DNA of 64,000 nt from Komarekiella atlantica HA4396-MV6 (GCA_019359395.1 JAHHHK010000006.1:62001-126000); one strand, 5' to 3'; numbered from the stretch's first letter, positions 45,729-55,908 are shown. Notes: a model not told the origin generated them from the sequence alone. Translations and numbers: made by a program.

Positions 45729-46082
45729 ATGAAAAACTTAGCTATTGGATGCTTACTTGCTCTGTCTACCGTTCTACCTGCCCGTGCTGAGAATTGGGTA
45801 GACATTGGACATCAATATCATCACATTTTTATTGATGTTGACTCAATTAGAGAAAATGGTAACTTGCGTTTTCTCAGGCAAATGGATGAAGCAAATAATG
45901 TAACTTACACTGTCTCTTCAAATGTTTACGATTGTGACAATAGAACAATTCAGTTTATAAATGTAGAGAAATACTCGGTTGCAACAGGACATCTTTTGTC
46001 TTCTAAAAAATTTAATCATACCCCAATACCTATCAAGGTAGACAGTGTAGCAGCAGCCAAATACAGATTTCTTTGCCAATAA
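45729..46082 (+). CDS. Secreted protein, surface-adhesin E-like
   Basis: 117 residues: signal peptide MKNLAIGCLLALSTVLPARA, then one compact domain with NWVDIGHQYHHIFIDVDSIRENG, VYDCDNRTIQF and a C-terminal Cys (YRFLCQ), which probably pairs with the DC Cys. Layout and the W..IG...IDVDSI pattern resemble the surface-adhesin E family. It lies between repeat copies 2 and 3. Confidence 0.65.
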   Translation: MKNLAIGCLLALSTVLPARAENWVDIGHQYHHIFIDVDSIRENGNLRFLRQMDEANNVTYTVSSNVYDCDNRTIQFINVEKYSVATGHLLSSKKFNHTPIPIKVDSVAAAKYRFLCQ

Positions 46083-46169
46083 AAAATAGGTGGCTGCCAA
46101 GAAGTAGTCACCGCATACAGATTAATAATGTGATTCGAGCGCTAGCCACTGCCACGCCTACCCAACAAC

Positions 46170-46206
46170 GTTTCAATCCCTAATAGGGATTTTAGGTAAT
46201 TGCAAT
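46170..46206 (+). repeat. CRISPR-type repeat, copy 3
   Basis: One difference from copy 1 (ttttaggtaatt). 940 bp after copy 2, 245 bp before copy 4, same orientation. Confidence 0.75.
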
Positions 46207-46245
46207 TTTCTTTCTCAGCAAGTTGGATTTGTGGAAGTGTAACCA

Positions 46246-46428
46246 TTATTCAATAACCTCGATATTTTCAAAACCCAAAGATACTAGATACTCTAACGCT
46301 GTTTGATTTTGTAATGCTTGTTTTACAGTAGGATGGTACAAGTCTATGAACATTTCGTACCATCCCTGATCGTAAGCAACGTAATCAATGCCAGGTAGAA
46401 TTATGCGTTCACTTGAAAGAAAATTCAC
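46246..46428 (-). CDS. Small protein between CRISPR-type repeats, unknown
   Basis: 60 residues from a GTG at 46428, which has a strong AGGAGG nine bases upstream; the frame is open into repeat copy 4. The sequence NFLSSERIILPGIDYVAYD, then LYHPTVKQALQNQTALEYL and LGFENIEVIE, is balanced and protein-like but matches no family I know. It fills most of the 245-bp interval between copies 3 and 4. Confidence 0.5.
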   Translation of the reverse strand: MNFLSSERIILPGIDYVAYDQGWYEMFIDLYHPTVKQALQNQTALEYLVSLGFENIEVIE

Positions 46429-46451
46429 CTTCTCCCGCCTCCTCTGTGTAG

Positions 46452-46488
46452 GTTTCAATCCTTAATAGGGATTTTAAGTAATTGCAAT
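46452..46488 (+). repeat. CRISPR-type repeat, copy 4
   Basis: One difference from copy 1 (aatccttaat). After it, a 50-codon frame without start runs to a TGA at 46640 (SVKIPIAVRGWFKDAIAS...), possibly another truncated gene end. Confidence 0.75.
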
Positions 46489-46685
46489 CTGTAAAGATAC
46501 CTATTGCAGTGCGCGGATGGTTTAAAGATGCGATCGCCTCAAATGATTACAGACAGGGAAATTCAGCCATTTTTTTGTTGCCTCGTCCCCAACACCTACC
46601 CATCCGCGCACTTGGTAAAAAACTAGTGCAAAGTGCGTGACTAACTTAATTGCCGTATCTGGCAAATTAAGAGTCTTAATAAAAC

Positions 46686-47456
46686 TTAAAGTGTTTCTTT
46701 GACAGCTAACATGTGTAAAATTTTCTCCACATGATCTAAATCGCCAACAATGCGCCGAATCGGGTGAGGCCAAACTTTAACAAGGGTCGGAGTTGCAGAA
46801 ACCTGATTGATTTCCGCTTGTTCTGGATTAGTTAAAACATCAATGACTTTCAAAGTATAAGGGTGTCCAAGCGATCGCTCTAACAGTTCGTGCAGATTTT
46901 GAAGGATGCGTTCGGTAGTTCCACTATGCCCTGCAACAAACAGGCGCAGGACATAGCCTTGTGTTCTTACTTGCTCCTTTTGGGCGGTTATTACTGGTTG
47001 ATGATATTTTGGTACTGGTTCAGAAAGGTCTAAGCGTACAATTAAATCATGGTCTTCCCAAAGTTGTGGGAATGAAGAACGATAAGTAGTTAACACCATG
47101 CGATCGCACAACCCATCTTGCCAGGGAGCGGCTTTCCACACTAGCTCTTTTGTGCCAAAAATGGTGTTAAGCAAGGATTGATGCCTAATTACTGCCGGAT
47201 AAGCTTCAGCAAAAGTTCGCACTCGTTGGGTACGAGGATCTAACCAGTGGTCAATAGTTGCAGTATAGCAAGGCACTAAAAAATGTGGCGGCTCTGGTAA
47301 GTCTAAGATTTCCTGCAAAGCATTACACAAATGCAAATGCCATCGACCTTGCTTGCTAGGGTCGATACAGTAAATCAAATCTCCTCCAGGAGTAAATAGC
47401 GCAATGCCTTTGAACAACTGGGGTTTAGATAGATTGTTTGTCGTCAAGTTATTCAC
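46686..47456 (-). CDS. Protein with C-terminal KaiB-like thioredoxin-fold domain
   Basis: 256 residues from a GTG at 47456; the frame is open to 47573 but that part is repeat-like intergenic DNA. An ATG at 47537 is the alternative. The first 160 residues are an unassigned domain (GIALFTPGGDLIYCIDPSKQGRWHLHLC, CYTATIDHWLDPRTQRVRTFAEAYPAV). The last 90 residues follow KaiB/SasA: YVLRLFVAGHSGTTERILQNLHELLE, then YTLKVIDVLTNPEQAEINQVSATPTLVK and RRIVGDL. It may interact with circadian components such as KaiC, or be an unrelated user of the fold. Confidence 0.75.
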   Translation of the reverse strand: MNNLTTNNLSKPQLFKGIALFTPGGDLIYCIDPSKQGRWHLHLCNALQEILDLPEPPHFLVPCYTATIDHWLDPRTQRVRTFAEAYPAVIRHQSLLNTIFGTKELVWKAAPWQDGLCDRMVLTTYRSSFPQLWEDHDLIVRLDLSEPVPKYHQPVITAQKEQVRTQGYVLRLFVAGHSGTTERILQNLHELLERSLGHPYTLKVIDVLTNPEQAEINQVSATPTLVKVWPHPIRRIVGDLDHVEKILHMLAVKETL

Positions 47457-47645
47457 GGAGGCTAGGGAACTAAAAGTAAAACGTAAAAAATTCTGTCTTT
47501 TATCTTTTACCTTAGCTATAACCGCAACCAGGAACATAAAATATTTGGGATTGGGGACTAGGGCATGGGGCAAAAAGAAAAACCATTCCCTTGCCCTTTA
47601 CCCTTTAACCTTTTCCCCTCTAAAAAGTTGCCAGTCCCCAACCCG

Positions 47646-48956
47646 TTAAACTCGACCTCGGAGAAATTGCGCCATTTCGTTAGGAGTTGGTGACATTTCT
47701 AAAGCAGTTTCTTCAGTGATGCGCCCATCTTGATAGAGGTTGAGCAGCGATTGATTCATCGTAACCATGCCGTCAAAACTGGCTTGCTTCATCAATTCGG
47801 TAATTTCATCATACTTACCATCTTTAATCCATTCCTTGATTGCCTCAGTGTTAATTAAGACATCGTGGAAAGCAGCCCGCTTACCATCAGTTGTACGGCA
47901 CAAACCTTGAGCAATCACTGCTACTAAGGACTCAGAAATTGCCACCCGCATTGCATCCTGTTCCTCACCAGAGTAAAGATTCAAAATCCGTTCAATGGTT
48001 TTTACAGCGCTATTCGTGTGCAGGGTTCCCATCACTAAGTGACCAGTCTGAGCCGCTTTTAGGGCAGTATTGACCGTTTCTTTATCCCGCATTTCTCCGA
48101 CCAGAATCAAATCTGGGTCTTCCCGCAAAGCTGCTTTCAAAGCGTTGTCAAATTTCCGGGTGTGCATTCCCACTTCCCGCTGTTTGACTAAGGACTTGCG
48201 GCTTTGATGGACAAATTCTATGGGATCTTCAATGGTGATGATATGCTTAGCCATCTCCTTATTGATGTAGTCAATCATCGCCGCCATTGTCGTAGACTTA
48301 CCAGAACCAGTAGGCCCAGTCACCAAAATTAAACCTTTATGGTGATGGCAAATATCCCGAAAAACTGGGGGTAAGCGCAACTGTTCCATAGTCAAGATTT
48401 TTAGCGGAATCAACCGTAACACCATTGCTGGCCCTTTAAGGGAGCCAAAAACATTGATCCGCACGCGAGCAAAATCGTATTGAGTCGCTCCGTCAAATTC
48501 TAGGTGTTCTTCAAAGCGCTGAATTTCTGCCTCGGTCATCACCTCTCGTAACCAATTCATCAACGTCTCTTTATCCGTTTCTGGATAATCCGTTGGTTGA
48601 ATTTCTCCTCGGTTGCGAAAGCGGGGTAGTTCACCTACACCGAGGTGAAGGTCAGAATATCCTTGATCGTAAGCTTCCCTGATTAGCTGTGCTAAAGTAA
48701 GTCCCGGACTGCTGTTTTTGGGACGAGCTGTAGGCATTGGTGGTGGACTACCCGGACGATGAGCTCCAACAGGTGTGGAAACTGGCGGTGGCGGTGGTGC
48801 AGAGTTAATAACAGGAGCGTTGGTGCTCCTATCCATTGACATATCCAATGTTTGTGTAAACTGGCGCTGTGTACTAAATGTTGGTGGTGGTGGCGGTACT
48901 GGCGGCAAATTACGGCTAGCAGCATTGGAATTTAATGGATGCTGTGATTCTGTCAT
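47646..48956 (-). CDS. pilT: Type IV pilus retraction ATPase PilT
   Basis: 436 residues. A Pro-rich N-terminal tail (about 18-80, with PPPPP runs) precedes the PilT core. LIREAYDQGYSDLHLG, Walker A GPTGSGKST at 214-222, the Asp box HIITIEDPIEFVH, Walker B ILVGEMRDKETV and the AIRNLIRE-like retraction region are recognisable. It powers pilus retraction and thus twitching or hormogonium gliding. A 700-bp AT-rich region without genes (48957-49654) lies upstream. Confidence 0.93.
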   Translation of the reverse strand: MTESQHPLNSNAASRNLPPVPPPPPTFSTQRQFTQTLDMSMDRSTNAPVINSAPPPPPVSTPVGAHRPGSPPPMPTARPKNSSPGLTLAQLIREAYDQGYSDLHLGVGELPRFRNRGEIQPTDYPETDKETLMNWLREVMTEAEIQRFEEHLEFDGATQYDFARVRINVFGSLKGPAMVLRLIPLKILTMEQLRLPPVFRDICHHHKGLILVTGPTGSGKSTTMAAMIDYINKEMAKHIITIEDPIEFVHQSRKSLVKQREVGMHTRKFDNALKAALREDPDLILVGEMRDKETVNTALKAAQTGHLVMGTLHTNSAVKTIERILNLYSGEEQDAMRVAISESLVAVIAQGLCRTTDGKRAAFHDVLINTEAIKEWIKDGKYDEITELMKQASFDGMVTMNQSLLNLYQDGRITEETALEMSPTPNEMAQFLRGRV

Positions 48957-49681
48957 ATATCTTAAAATTTGGCTGGTAGTAAAGTTGAGTTACGAAGAAG
49001 TCACTTTTGTTGATGATTTCTGGAGAATGCTTGTGTGGACGCTCTACAGGCGGTAAAAAGTAATCAGAATTCTAGAGCCACGGTCAGTTTATTTAATTCC
49101 CCTCCACTAGTATCTTTTTTTCTTTAATTGCCACTATCTAGTAGTCTTATAGAGAATATTTCACTTATCTAACCTTGTTTAACATACATAAGACCTTAAT
49201 AAACCTCAGTTATTATACTTTGATAATTAGTGTATTTTGATACTTCAAATTTTATTGTTAACACTTCGACTTGTTAGATGAGAAATTTGCTTGAGACAAA
49301 AACTAAAAATTGCTAGCAATTAACAGCACAGTCAGCGGCAGATAATTTCTTTAGCCGATCTGTGAATTATGAGAAGTTTTACTATTAGTTATAAGAAATG
49401 TTAAGTTGGATGGAAGTAAAGTGCTGAAGATAAGCATTGAAAGCTGATGTGTTTTAGCTTCTATGCCTCAAGACAGATGCTTAAAACTAGCTTTTTAAAT
49501 ATATGTGGACTTGAGTTTACATTCATAATTACGAAAGATTAACTGTAAACTTTAGTAAATAAATGCTCATTTTCTCTATCGGTTTTTATATACTGAATTT
49601 CACTAAAGAATATCAGTTTGCTCGTAAAAAGCGAGATATTACTGAAATTACATTTTGCTGTGTATTTTGGGAGGAAAAGTC
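48957..49681. other. AT-rich divergent regulatory region
   Basis: About 725 bp between pilT and a divergent membrane-protein gene. No conserved frame or strong repeat is seen; it presumably holds both promoters. Confidence 0.5.
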
Positions 49682-50056
49682 ATGGTTTCGGCTCAAAGCT
49701 CTAATCTAGGAAAGACCTACTCCTTGTTAAAGGTCAAAAGCTTTTTGATCTGGACTTTCACCTTGGCAGTATGCTTGTTGGTTGTCGGTTTTCCCTTAGT
49801 TGTGTTGATGGCTACGGTCGGATGTCTGTTGTCGATTGTTTTACAATCTGTGATGCCTGTTAGTGCTGTTTTGCTCGTAGCAGGGGCCTTAATAATGTTC
49901 AACGTTATGGCAGTTGTCTTTGCTGCGGGTGTGCTAACTTTTAAGGGTATTCATCCTAGTGAAGTCAAATGGCTAAGCTGGCTTCATGGAGAGGCAGACC
50001 AAATGCAGACTACTGTTTATGCCGCTTGTCCTTTAACTTGTGATATCAAAATGTAG
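49682..50056 (+). CDS. Small membrane protein, unknown
   Basis: 124 residues from the ATG at 49682, preceded by gggaggaaaag. Two or three hydrophobic helices (about 24-55 and 63-95, rich in Val) are followed by a hydrophilic tail with two Cys. No family recognised. A good terminator follows at 50089, so it is probably a single-gene unit. Confidence 0.65.
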   Translation: MVSAQSSNLGKTYSLLKVKSFLIWTFTLAVCLLVVGFPLVVLMATVGCLLSIVLQSVMPVSAVLLVAGALIMFNVMAVVFAAGVLTFKGIHPSEVKWLSWLHGEADQMQTTVYAACPLTCDIKM

Positions 50057-50088
50057 TTATCACTGCTAAATTCGATAAACAGTGCATC

Positions 50089-50111
50089 TGCCCGGTTAAG
50101 CCGGGTTTTTT
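50089..50111 (+). terminator. Rho-independent terminator
   Basis: cccgg, loop ttaag, ccggg, then six T; 33 bp past the stop of the small membrane protein. Confidence 0.85.
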
Positions 50112-50237
50112 CATGCTTATTTGTTATTTATTTGTAAAGATTAGACCTATTGCATAAATCCTTAAAGTGTCATGTTGAGCAAAGCGAAACTAGCTCCCCA
50201 ATACCCATTGCTATAAGACCGATTGTTAAGGTTTTCT

Positions 50238-50311
50238 GTAGGGTGAGCATTGCCATTAATATCTTAGATGTCTATTAAATAGCCTTTTGTGAGCAATGCC
50301 CAGCTTACAAT
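50238..50311. repeat. Degenerate 'gtagggtgagcattgc' inverted repeat
   Basis: Left end gtagggtgagcattgcc and right end gagcaatgcccagcttaca pair imperfectly. Related to the hairpin at 19379 and the MITE-like unit at 16352. It sits in the 470-bp gap before wecB, which also has two tandem copies of attttttagtaaatctga. Confidence 0.45.
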
Positions 50312-50528
50312 TTATTTTTTAGTAAATCTGATTATTTTTTAGTAAATCTGAGTTTTTTAATTACAAATTACGTTAGTGTACCTCTACAGGAAAGCAAGTT
50401 ACACACAGCGTCTTTTAGAAAAGCAGGGCGTAACCCATTACGAATTGAAAAATGTTGTGATCTGAACACATGTTGCATCCAAACCAGAACTGCTATATTG
50501 GCTCTTGACTTAAAATCACTAATTACTA

Positions 50529-51647
50529 ATGACTAACCAAAAACGAGTTTGCATTATCTTGGGTACTCGTCCAGAAGCAATTAAACTAGCTCCGGTGATT
50601 CAAGTCTTCCAGAAGTCCACAGATTTTGAGTTGCAAGTAATTTTAACTGGACAGCATCGGGAGATGGTTGAGCAAGTCATGCAATTGTTCAATATAAAGG
50701 CAGATCATGATTTGGAGATTATGCAGGCTCAGCAATCCTTAAGTGATATTACCTGCCGTAGCTTGCGAGGTTTAGAAGCATTATTTCAGGAAAAAAAACC
50801 AGATTTAGTGCTGGTGCAGGGGGATACGACTACTGCTTTTGCTGCAACTTTAGCAGCTTTTTACCAAAAAATTCCTGTAGGTCATGTAGAAGCAGGGTTA
50901 AGAACTGATAATATTTTTAATCCTTACCCAGAAGAAGCTAATCGGCGGCTAATTTCTCAACTTACTCAGTTGCACTTTGCACCAACTTCTTTGGCTGTGG
51001 AAAACTTGCAACGTTCTGGTGTTTTGGGTGAAATTCACCTAACAGGTAACACGGTGATTGATGCGCTGTTGAATGTGGCTGCAACCCAACCAGCCTGCAA
51101 TATACCAGGCTTAAACTGGGACTCCTATCGTATTTTGCTCGCAACAGTACATCGTCGAGAGAATTGGGGAAAACCATTACAAGCGATCGCTCAGGGTTTT
51201 TTACAGATTTTAGATAAGTTTCCCGATACAGCATTGCTTTTACCATTGCATCGTAACCCGACAGTGCGTGAACCTTTGCAGGCGCTTTTAGGAAATCATC
51301 CCCGAATTTTCTTGACAGAACCTTTAGATTATGGCGAACTAGTAGGGGCGATTGGGCGATCGCATCTTTTGCTCACTGACTCTGGTGGGTTGCAAGAAGA
51401 AGCACCTAGTCTAGGAAAACCAGTGTTAGTACTAAGAGATACCACCGAAAGACCGGAGGCTGTTGCAGCAGGTACAGCTAAACTTATAGGAACTACGAGT
51501 GAGAAAATTTTTGCTGTCACCAGTGAGTTACTCAGTAATGCGACTGCTTATGAAGCAATGGCAAATGCAATTAATCCCTTTGGGGATGGTCATGCAGCGG
51601 AGTATATTTTGGAAATTGTGCAAAATTATTTGTTAGAGCTTAGTTAA
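50529..51647 (+). CDS. wecB: UDP-N-acetylglucosamine 2-epimerase, non-hydrolysing
   Basis: 372 residues. Family motifs: IILGTRPEAIKLAPVI at the start, LTGQHREMVEQVM, VQGDTTTAFAATLAAFY, GHVEAGLRT and PFPEE-like NPYPEEANRRL, then HRRENWG and DSGGLQEEAPSLGKPVLVLRDTTERPE. It interconverts UDP-GlcNAc and UDP-ManNAc for cell-surface polysaccharide. Single gene with no polysaccharide neighbours here. Confidence 0.95.
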   Translation: MTNQKRVCIILGTRPEAIKLAPVIQVFQKSTDFELQVILTGQHREMVEQVMQLFNIKADHDLEIMQAQQSLSDITCRSLRGLEALFQEKKPDLVLVQGDTTTAFAATLAAFYQKIPVGHVEAGLRTDNIFNPYPEEANRRLISQLTQLHFAPTSLAVENLQRSGVLGEIHLTGNTVIDALLNVAATQPACNIPGLNWDSYRILLATVHRRENWGKPLQAIAQGFLQILDKFPDTALLLPLHRNPTVREPLQALLGNHPRIFLTEPLDYGELVGAIGRSHLLLTDSGGLQEEAPSLGKPVLVLRDTTERPEAVAAGTAKLIGTTSEKIFAVTSELLSNATAYEAMANAINPFGDGHAAEYILEIVQNYLLELS

Positions 51648-51802
51648 AAAATATTATTTAAGGTCTAAATTATCCGTCATTTGAGTTATGCGATCATGGA
51701 AAGCTAATTAGGGGTAAAAGTAGCAATTACCCATTTTTAATCTTCACAATAATTTTAATCACATCAACTCCTTCTCACTTTAATCAAAGGCGATCGCGCC
51801 AA

Positions 51803-51847
51803 CAAAAAAGCTCATGATTAGCATATTAGAGCAATACTATCATGAGC
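51803..51847 (-). terminator. Terminator of glgA
   Basis: Arms gctcatgat (51810-51818) and atcatgagc (51839-51847) are perfect complements. On the minus strand the hairpin is followed by six T (51803-51809). 30 bp past the glgA stop. Confidence 0.7.
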
Positions 51848-51876
51848 CATAAAAATACCTACTTATTTAGACAATT

Positions 51877-53319
51877 TTAGGATTTACTACTGGTTACTGC
51901 CTCGTTTAAGACTAACTCTGGTTGTGGTGTTTGCTCCTCTTCTTCTGGCAAGCCGTAAATTGATCTGTACAACTTCACGTACTGCTTAGCAGACTGATAC
52001 CAGCTAAAGTCTTGGCTCATACCACGTTTTTGTAATTCTTGCCACTGGGGTTTGAAACGGAAGCCTTCCCAAGCTCGGATCATACAGGTGAAGAGGTCTA
52101 GCGGTTCATAACGGTCAAAGCAATAACCTGTGCCTACTTCATTTACGGGGTCGTAGTGTGATACGGTGTCAACTAATCCGCCTGTACGACGCACAATGGG
52201 TACAGAACCGTAACGCAAAGACATCATTTGGCTAATACCGCAGGGTTCAAAACGGCTAGGCATTAAGAAGGCGTCAGTACCAGCGTAAATCCGGCGAGAT
52301 AGGGCATCGTTATACAGTAAGTAAGTCGCCATTCGTCCGGGAAAGCGGGATGCTAACTGCCACATTTGGCTTTCATAGTAGCGATCGCCTGTTCCTAACA
52401 GCACAAACTGTGCATCTGTATAAGCCATGAAGCGATCGAGGATTTGCAATATTAAATCAATGCCTTTTTGTTCGACTAATCGCGTCACAATCCCAATTAA
52501 AAAAGCATTGGAATTAACTTCTAACCCCACTTCTTCTTGCAAAGCAATTTTATTCGCCTTGCGTTTATCTAGAGTATCGGTAGTAAAGGTTTGGGTAATG
52601 TATTTGTCATTTGCTGGGTTATAAACTTCGGTATCTATGCCGTTAATAATCCCAGATAACTTACCACTAATAAAAGACAGCAAACCTTCTAATGTTTCAC
52701 CATAAGTAGGTGTTTTAATTTGCTCAGCATAAGTTGGGGAAACTGTATTTACCTTATTGGCATATTGCACCGCAGCTGCCATTGTATTGTGTCCTTGCAT
52801 ATACCAAGGACACCAGGTAATTTTCTCCAAATACCAACGCCACGGCCCTTGATAAGCCAAGTTATGAATGGTAAAGACAGTTGTAATATCAGGGTCTTGG
52901 TGCATCCATACAGGAATCATCCCTGTGTGCCAATCGTGGCAATGGATAATTTCTGGCTTCCAATGATTCCAGGCAAATTCTGCTGCACCATTGGCAAAAA
53001 AAGTGAACCGCCAGTCTTCATCTTCTCCAGAGTAAATGCGGCGAGGCATGAAGGCAGGATGTCCAAATAAGTACAAGGGAACATCAGTACCAGGTAAAAC
53101 GGCTTCATAAACAGCAAAGTCCTGGAACATGGCAGATCCTCGCCAGACGGGTTCGTTGGGAATTTCCATTTTGTCTGGCAGGAAGCCGTAGTAAGGCAAG
53201 AATATCCGCACATCATGCCCCATTTCTCTTAAGAATTTGGGCAATGCCCCAACAACATCGCCCATTCCTCCTACTTTCGCAATGGGTGCTGCTTCTGCTG
53301 CAACAAATAGAATCCGCAT
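51877..53319 (-). CDS. glgA: Glycogen synthase (ADP-glucose type, GT5)
   Basis: 480 residues. The ADP-glucose-binding [13 protein letters not shown] is at 15-28. Further GT5 features are [47 protein letters not shown] and the C-terminal [30 protein letters not shown], containing the catalytic E-x7-E. It extends alpha-1,4-glucan chains in the cytoplasm. The final 15 residues are a variable Gln/Glu-rich tail. Confidence 0.96.
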   Translation of the reverse strand: MRILFVAAEAAPIAKVGGMGDVVGALPKFLREMGHDVRIFLPYYGFLPDKMEIPNEPVWRGSAMFQDFAVYEAVLPGTDVPLYLFGHPAFMPRRIYSGEDEDWRFTFFANGAAEFAWNHWKPEIIHCHDWHTGMIPVWMHQDPDITTVFTIHNLAYQGPWRWYLEKITWCPWYMQGHNTMAAAVQYANKVNTVSPTYAEQIKTPTYGETLEGLLSFISGKLSGIINGIDTEVYNPANDKYITQTFTTDTLDKRKANKIALQEEVGLEVNSNAFLIGIVTRLVEQKGIDLILQILDRFMAYTDAQFVLLGTGDRYYESQMWQLASRFPGRMATYLLYNDALSRRIYAGTDAFLMPSRFEPCGISQMMSLRYGSVPIVRRTGGLVDTVSHYDPVNEVGTGYCFDRYEPLDLFTCMIRAWEGFRFKPQWQELQKRGMSQDFSWYQSAKQYVKLYRSIYGLPEEEEQTPQPELVLNEAVTSSKS

Positions 53320-53441
53320 GGTAATTTTTGCTTCCCCGGTTATGCCTATACAGTTATCAGTTATCAGTTCTCCACTGTTTACTGGCTACTGATTACTCAC
53401 TGATTACTTACTTATCTAACCACATCACCTCACCCAATAGC

Positions 53442-54413
53442 CTAAGAACCCCGTTGAATCACAGCAAAGATTTCTGCTAAAATTTCTTCTGCTCCTTGTT
53501 GGCGTAACAAATGTGCTAGTTCTGTACCTAGAGCTTCGGCATTGTTGGCTTCTCCAGTGACGGTATCTTTTACCATCTTTTGACCATCAACACTGGCGAC
53601 TATACCCGTTAAGGTTAATTTATTACCAGTTATTTCTGTATTTACACCAATAGGTACTTGACAACCGCCTTCAAGATCGCGCAAGAATGCTCGTTCGGCG
53701 AGACAGCGATCGCGTGTTTGGGAATGTTCGATCGCTTTGAGTAAGGATAACAATTCGCTATCGTCAGCACGGCATTCTATACCTAAAGCTCCTTGTCCAA
53801 CGGCGTGGAGGGAGATTTCGTTAGGTATAATTTGATGAACGCGATCGCCCATTCCCAATCGCTCCAACCCTGCTGCTGCCAAAATCAGCGCATCGTACTC
53901 ACCTGCATCCAGTTTTGCCAACCGTGTATTTAAGTTTCCCCGCACATCTTTAAAGGTAAAGTGGGGGAAGTGGTGGCGTAACTGTGCTAACCGCCGCAGA
54001 GAAGATGTACCGATTACCGCACCCTCTGGTAAAGTATCGATTTGTTTATCTTTGTGTTTTTCATGCACCACTAGTGCATCTGCGGGGTTTTCCCGCTCTG
54101 TAATTGCTGCTAGTGTTAACTCTGCTGGTAAGTTAGTCGGCAGATCCTTTAATGAATGAACTGCAAAGTCAATCTCTTTGTTGAGCATTCCCAGTTCAAG
54201 TTCTTTAGTAAATAGTCCTTTATCGCCAATTTTGGCTAATGCTACATCCAAGATTTTGTCGCCTTGGGTAGACATTGTGTGGACTTCAAAAGTGATATCA
54301 GGAAAACTTTTCTGGAGTTGCTCTTGTACCCAGTATGTTTGAACAAGAGCAAGTTGGCTTTTGCGTGAACCAATACGAATAGTGCGTGTGGGGCTAGCAA
54401 CAACTGAAGTCAT
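53442..54413 (-). CDS. hemC: Hydroxymethylbilane synthase (porphobilinogen deaminase)
   Basis: 323 residues. [17 protein letters not shown] at the start, [28 protein letters not shown]-like [14 protein letters not shown], and the dipyrromethane-cofactor Cys in [10 protein letters not shown]. It polymerises four porphobilinogens into hydroxymethylbilane for haem and chlorophyll. The 120-bp gap beyond its end contains ttatcag repeats. Confidence 0.96.
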   Translation of the reverse strand: MTSVVASPTRTIRIGSRKSQLALVQTYWVQEQLQKSFPDITFEVHTMSTQGDKILDVALAKIGDKGLFTKELELGMLNKEIDFAVHSLKDLPTNLPAELTLAAITERENPADALVVHEKHKDKQIDTLPEGAVIGTSSLRRLAQLRHHFPHFTFKDVRGNLNTRLAKLDAGEYDALILAAAGLERLGMGDRVHQIIPNEISLHAVGQGALGIECRADDSELLSLLKAIEHSQTRDRCLAERAFLRDLEGGCQVPIGVNTEITGNKLTLTGIVASVDGQKMVKDTVTGEANNAEALGTELAHLLRQQGAEEILAEIFAVIQRGS

Positions 54414-54789
54414 AAAAAATTATGTCAAACCAGGCGATAAATTCACTCTCATCTAGACTACCGTAGTGAGTGACTCATCTGATTGCCTTTGCCCAATTGC
54501 AATAAAGTTTATTTTTATTTTTGTTTACATACTTTTACATTCTTTCTTATTACTCAACATAGATGCGATTCATCGCGTCTGTACTCATCAACTATAGGTC
54601 TGGTTTGAGATACTCCTGTAATTGTTGGGTGCGCTGTTTTGTGGTCTTTTTCAAGCAAGTAAAATAAACAGTAGGAATAATACTTCCACCTTCGTATCTG
54701 CTTTTTTTTTAACTCACAACTAGAAAAAGGCAAACACAATAACTTCACTTTAGAAGGTGCGATCAAGGTACTCGCTCGAATTGGGGAAA

Positions 54790-55908
54790 ATGGCTAAGAA
54801 CCCTATAGAATTTAGAAAAAAGAAGTACTTTAAGCTCAGTTCACAAATCGCTCAGTTGGATAATGTACAATTGCGCTCTCTGTTTGACAATAGCGAGTCG
54901 AATGAGTCGAGTACGGGTTGGGGGATGAATCACGCCATCGTCCTTGGGGAATCCAAAGTCTTTGTAAAACGTGTTCCGGTTACGAACATCGAATTTGACA
55001 ACCTATTCTCCACCAGAAACCTTTATAACCTGCCGACTTACTGTAATTACGGCTTCGGTTCCACTGGTTTTGGGGTTTTCCGGGAACTCGTTACCCACAT
55101 CAAGACAACAAACTGGGTATTGGAGGGGATAATTACCACGTTCCCACTGATGTACCATTATCGGATTATTCCATTCTCTGGGCGGCGTGCGGATGTGGAT
55201 AGGTCGCGTCTAAAAAGTTATGTAGAGTACTGGGGCAATAGTGCAAACGCCGGAAATTATGCGTTAGATAGAGCGATCGCCAACTATGAGTTGGTTCTAT
55301 TTCTAGAGTACATCCCAGATGTTCTGGAAACATGGCTGCGGAAAAACCCCAACCAACTCCAGAAACCTCTGGATGACTTACGCACGACAATTGACTTTTT
55401 GAGGACGAAAGGAATCATTCACTTCGACGCGCATTTTTGCAACATCCTCACCGACGGCGAGCAAATATATTTGACCGATTTTGGGTTGGTACTTGATAAG
55501 AGTTTTACGTTGACCAAGGGTGAAGAGTCTTTCTTTGAGCAGCACATCTTTTACGACTACGGAGAAGTTCTACGGAATTTTGGTCACTTGGTTCAATCTT
55601 CGTATGATTCATGTTCAGAGAACAATAAACGCAGAATAATAGAAAAATATGGCATCAAAGAAGGCCTACAGCCTTACAAACTGCGATCCATACTACTCGA
55701 CAATATTAAGCAGATCCATGCTGACAAAGACATGAAATTAGATGATTTCTATGTTGCCAGCATTGTCAAATACCGCAGCATCATTGCGCTGATGCAAGAC
55801 TTTTTTTCTGATATGTGGGGAAACAACAACAAGGATACGAAACTTGATCATGCAAAACTACAACTGCTGCTCAAAGAGGCGGGATTTATTTCTGACGCGG
55901 ATGCCTGA
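54790..55908 (+). CDS. Protein-kinase-like (PKL-fold) protein, unknown
   Basis: 372 residues from the ATG at 54790, just after ttgggg; a GTG at 54757 would add 11. The kinase core is visible: the Lys of KVFVKRVPV, the catalytic loop GIIHFDAHFCNIL (HxDxxxxN) and the magnesium motif LTDFGLVLD. The N-lobe is poorly conserved and the C-terminal 130 residues are helical. It is probably an atypical Ser/Thr or small-molecule kinase. Base use is somewhat more GC-rich than its surroundings, hinting at transfer. Upstream, 54414-54756 holds only a repeat palindrome. Confidence 0.75.
   Translation: MAKNPIEFRKKKYFKLSSQIAQLDNVQLRSLFDNSESNESSTGWGMNHAIVLGESKVFVKRVPVTNIEFDNLFSTRNLYNLPTYCNYGFGSTGFGVFRELVTHIKTTNWVLEGIITTFPLMYHYRIIPFSGRRADVDRSRLKSYVEYWGNSANAGNYALDRAIANYELVLFLEYIPDVLETWLRKNPNQLQKPLDDLRTTIDFLRTKGIIHFDAHFCNILTDGEQIYLTDFGLVLDKSFTLTKGEESFFEQHIFYDYGEVLRNFGHLVQSSYDSCSENNKRRIIEKYGIKEGLQPYKLRSILLDNIKQIHADKDMKLDDFYVASIVKYRSIIALMQDFFSDMWGNNNKDTKLDHAKLQLLLKEAGFISDADA

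Noticed and set aside
44231-46488. Calling this a normal CRISPR array
   Set aside because: Intervals of 245-940 bp with genes are not spacers, and there are no cas genes in the window; reported as solitary CRISPR-type repeats instead.
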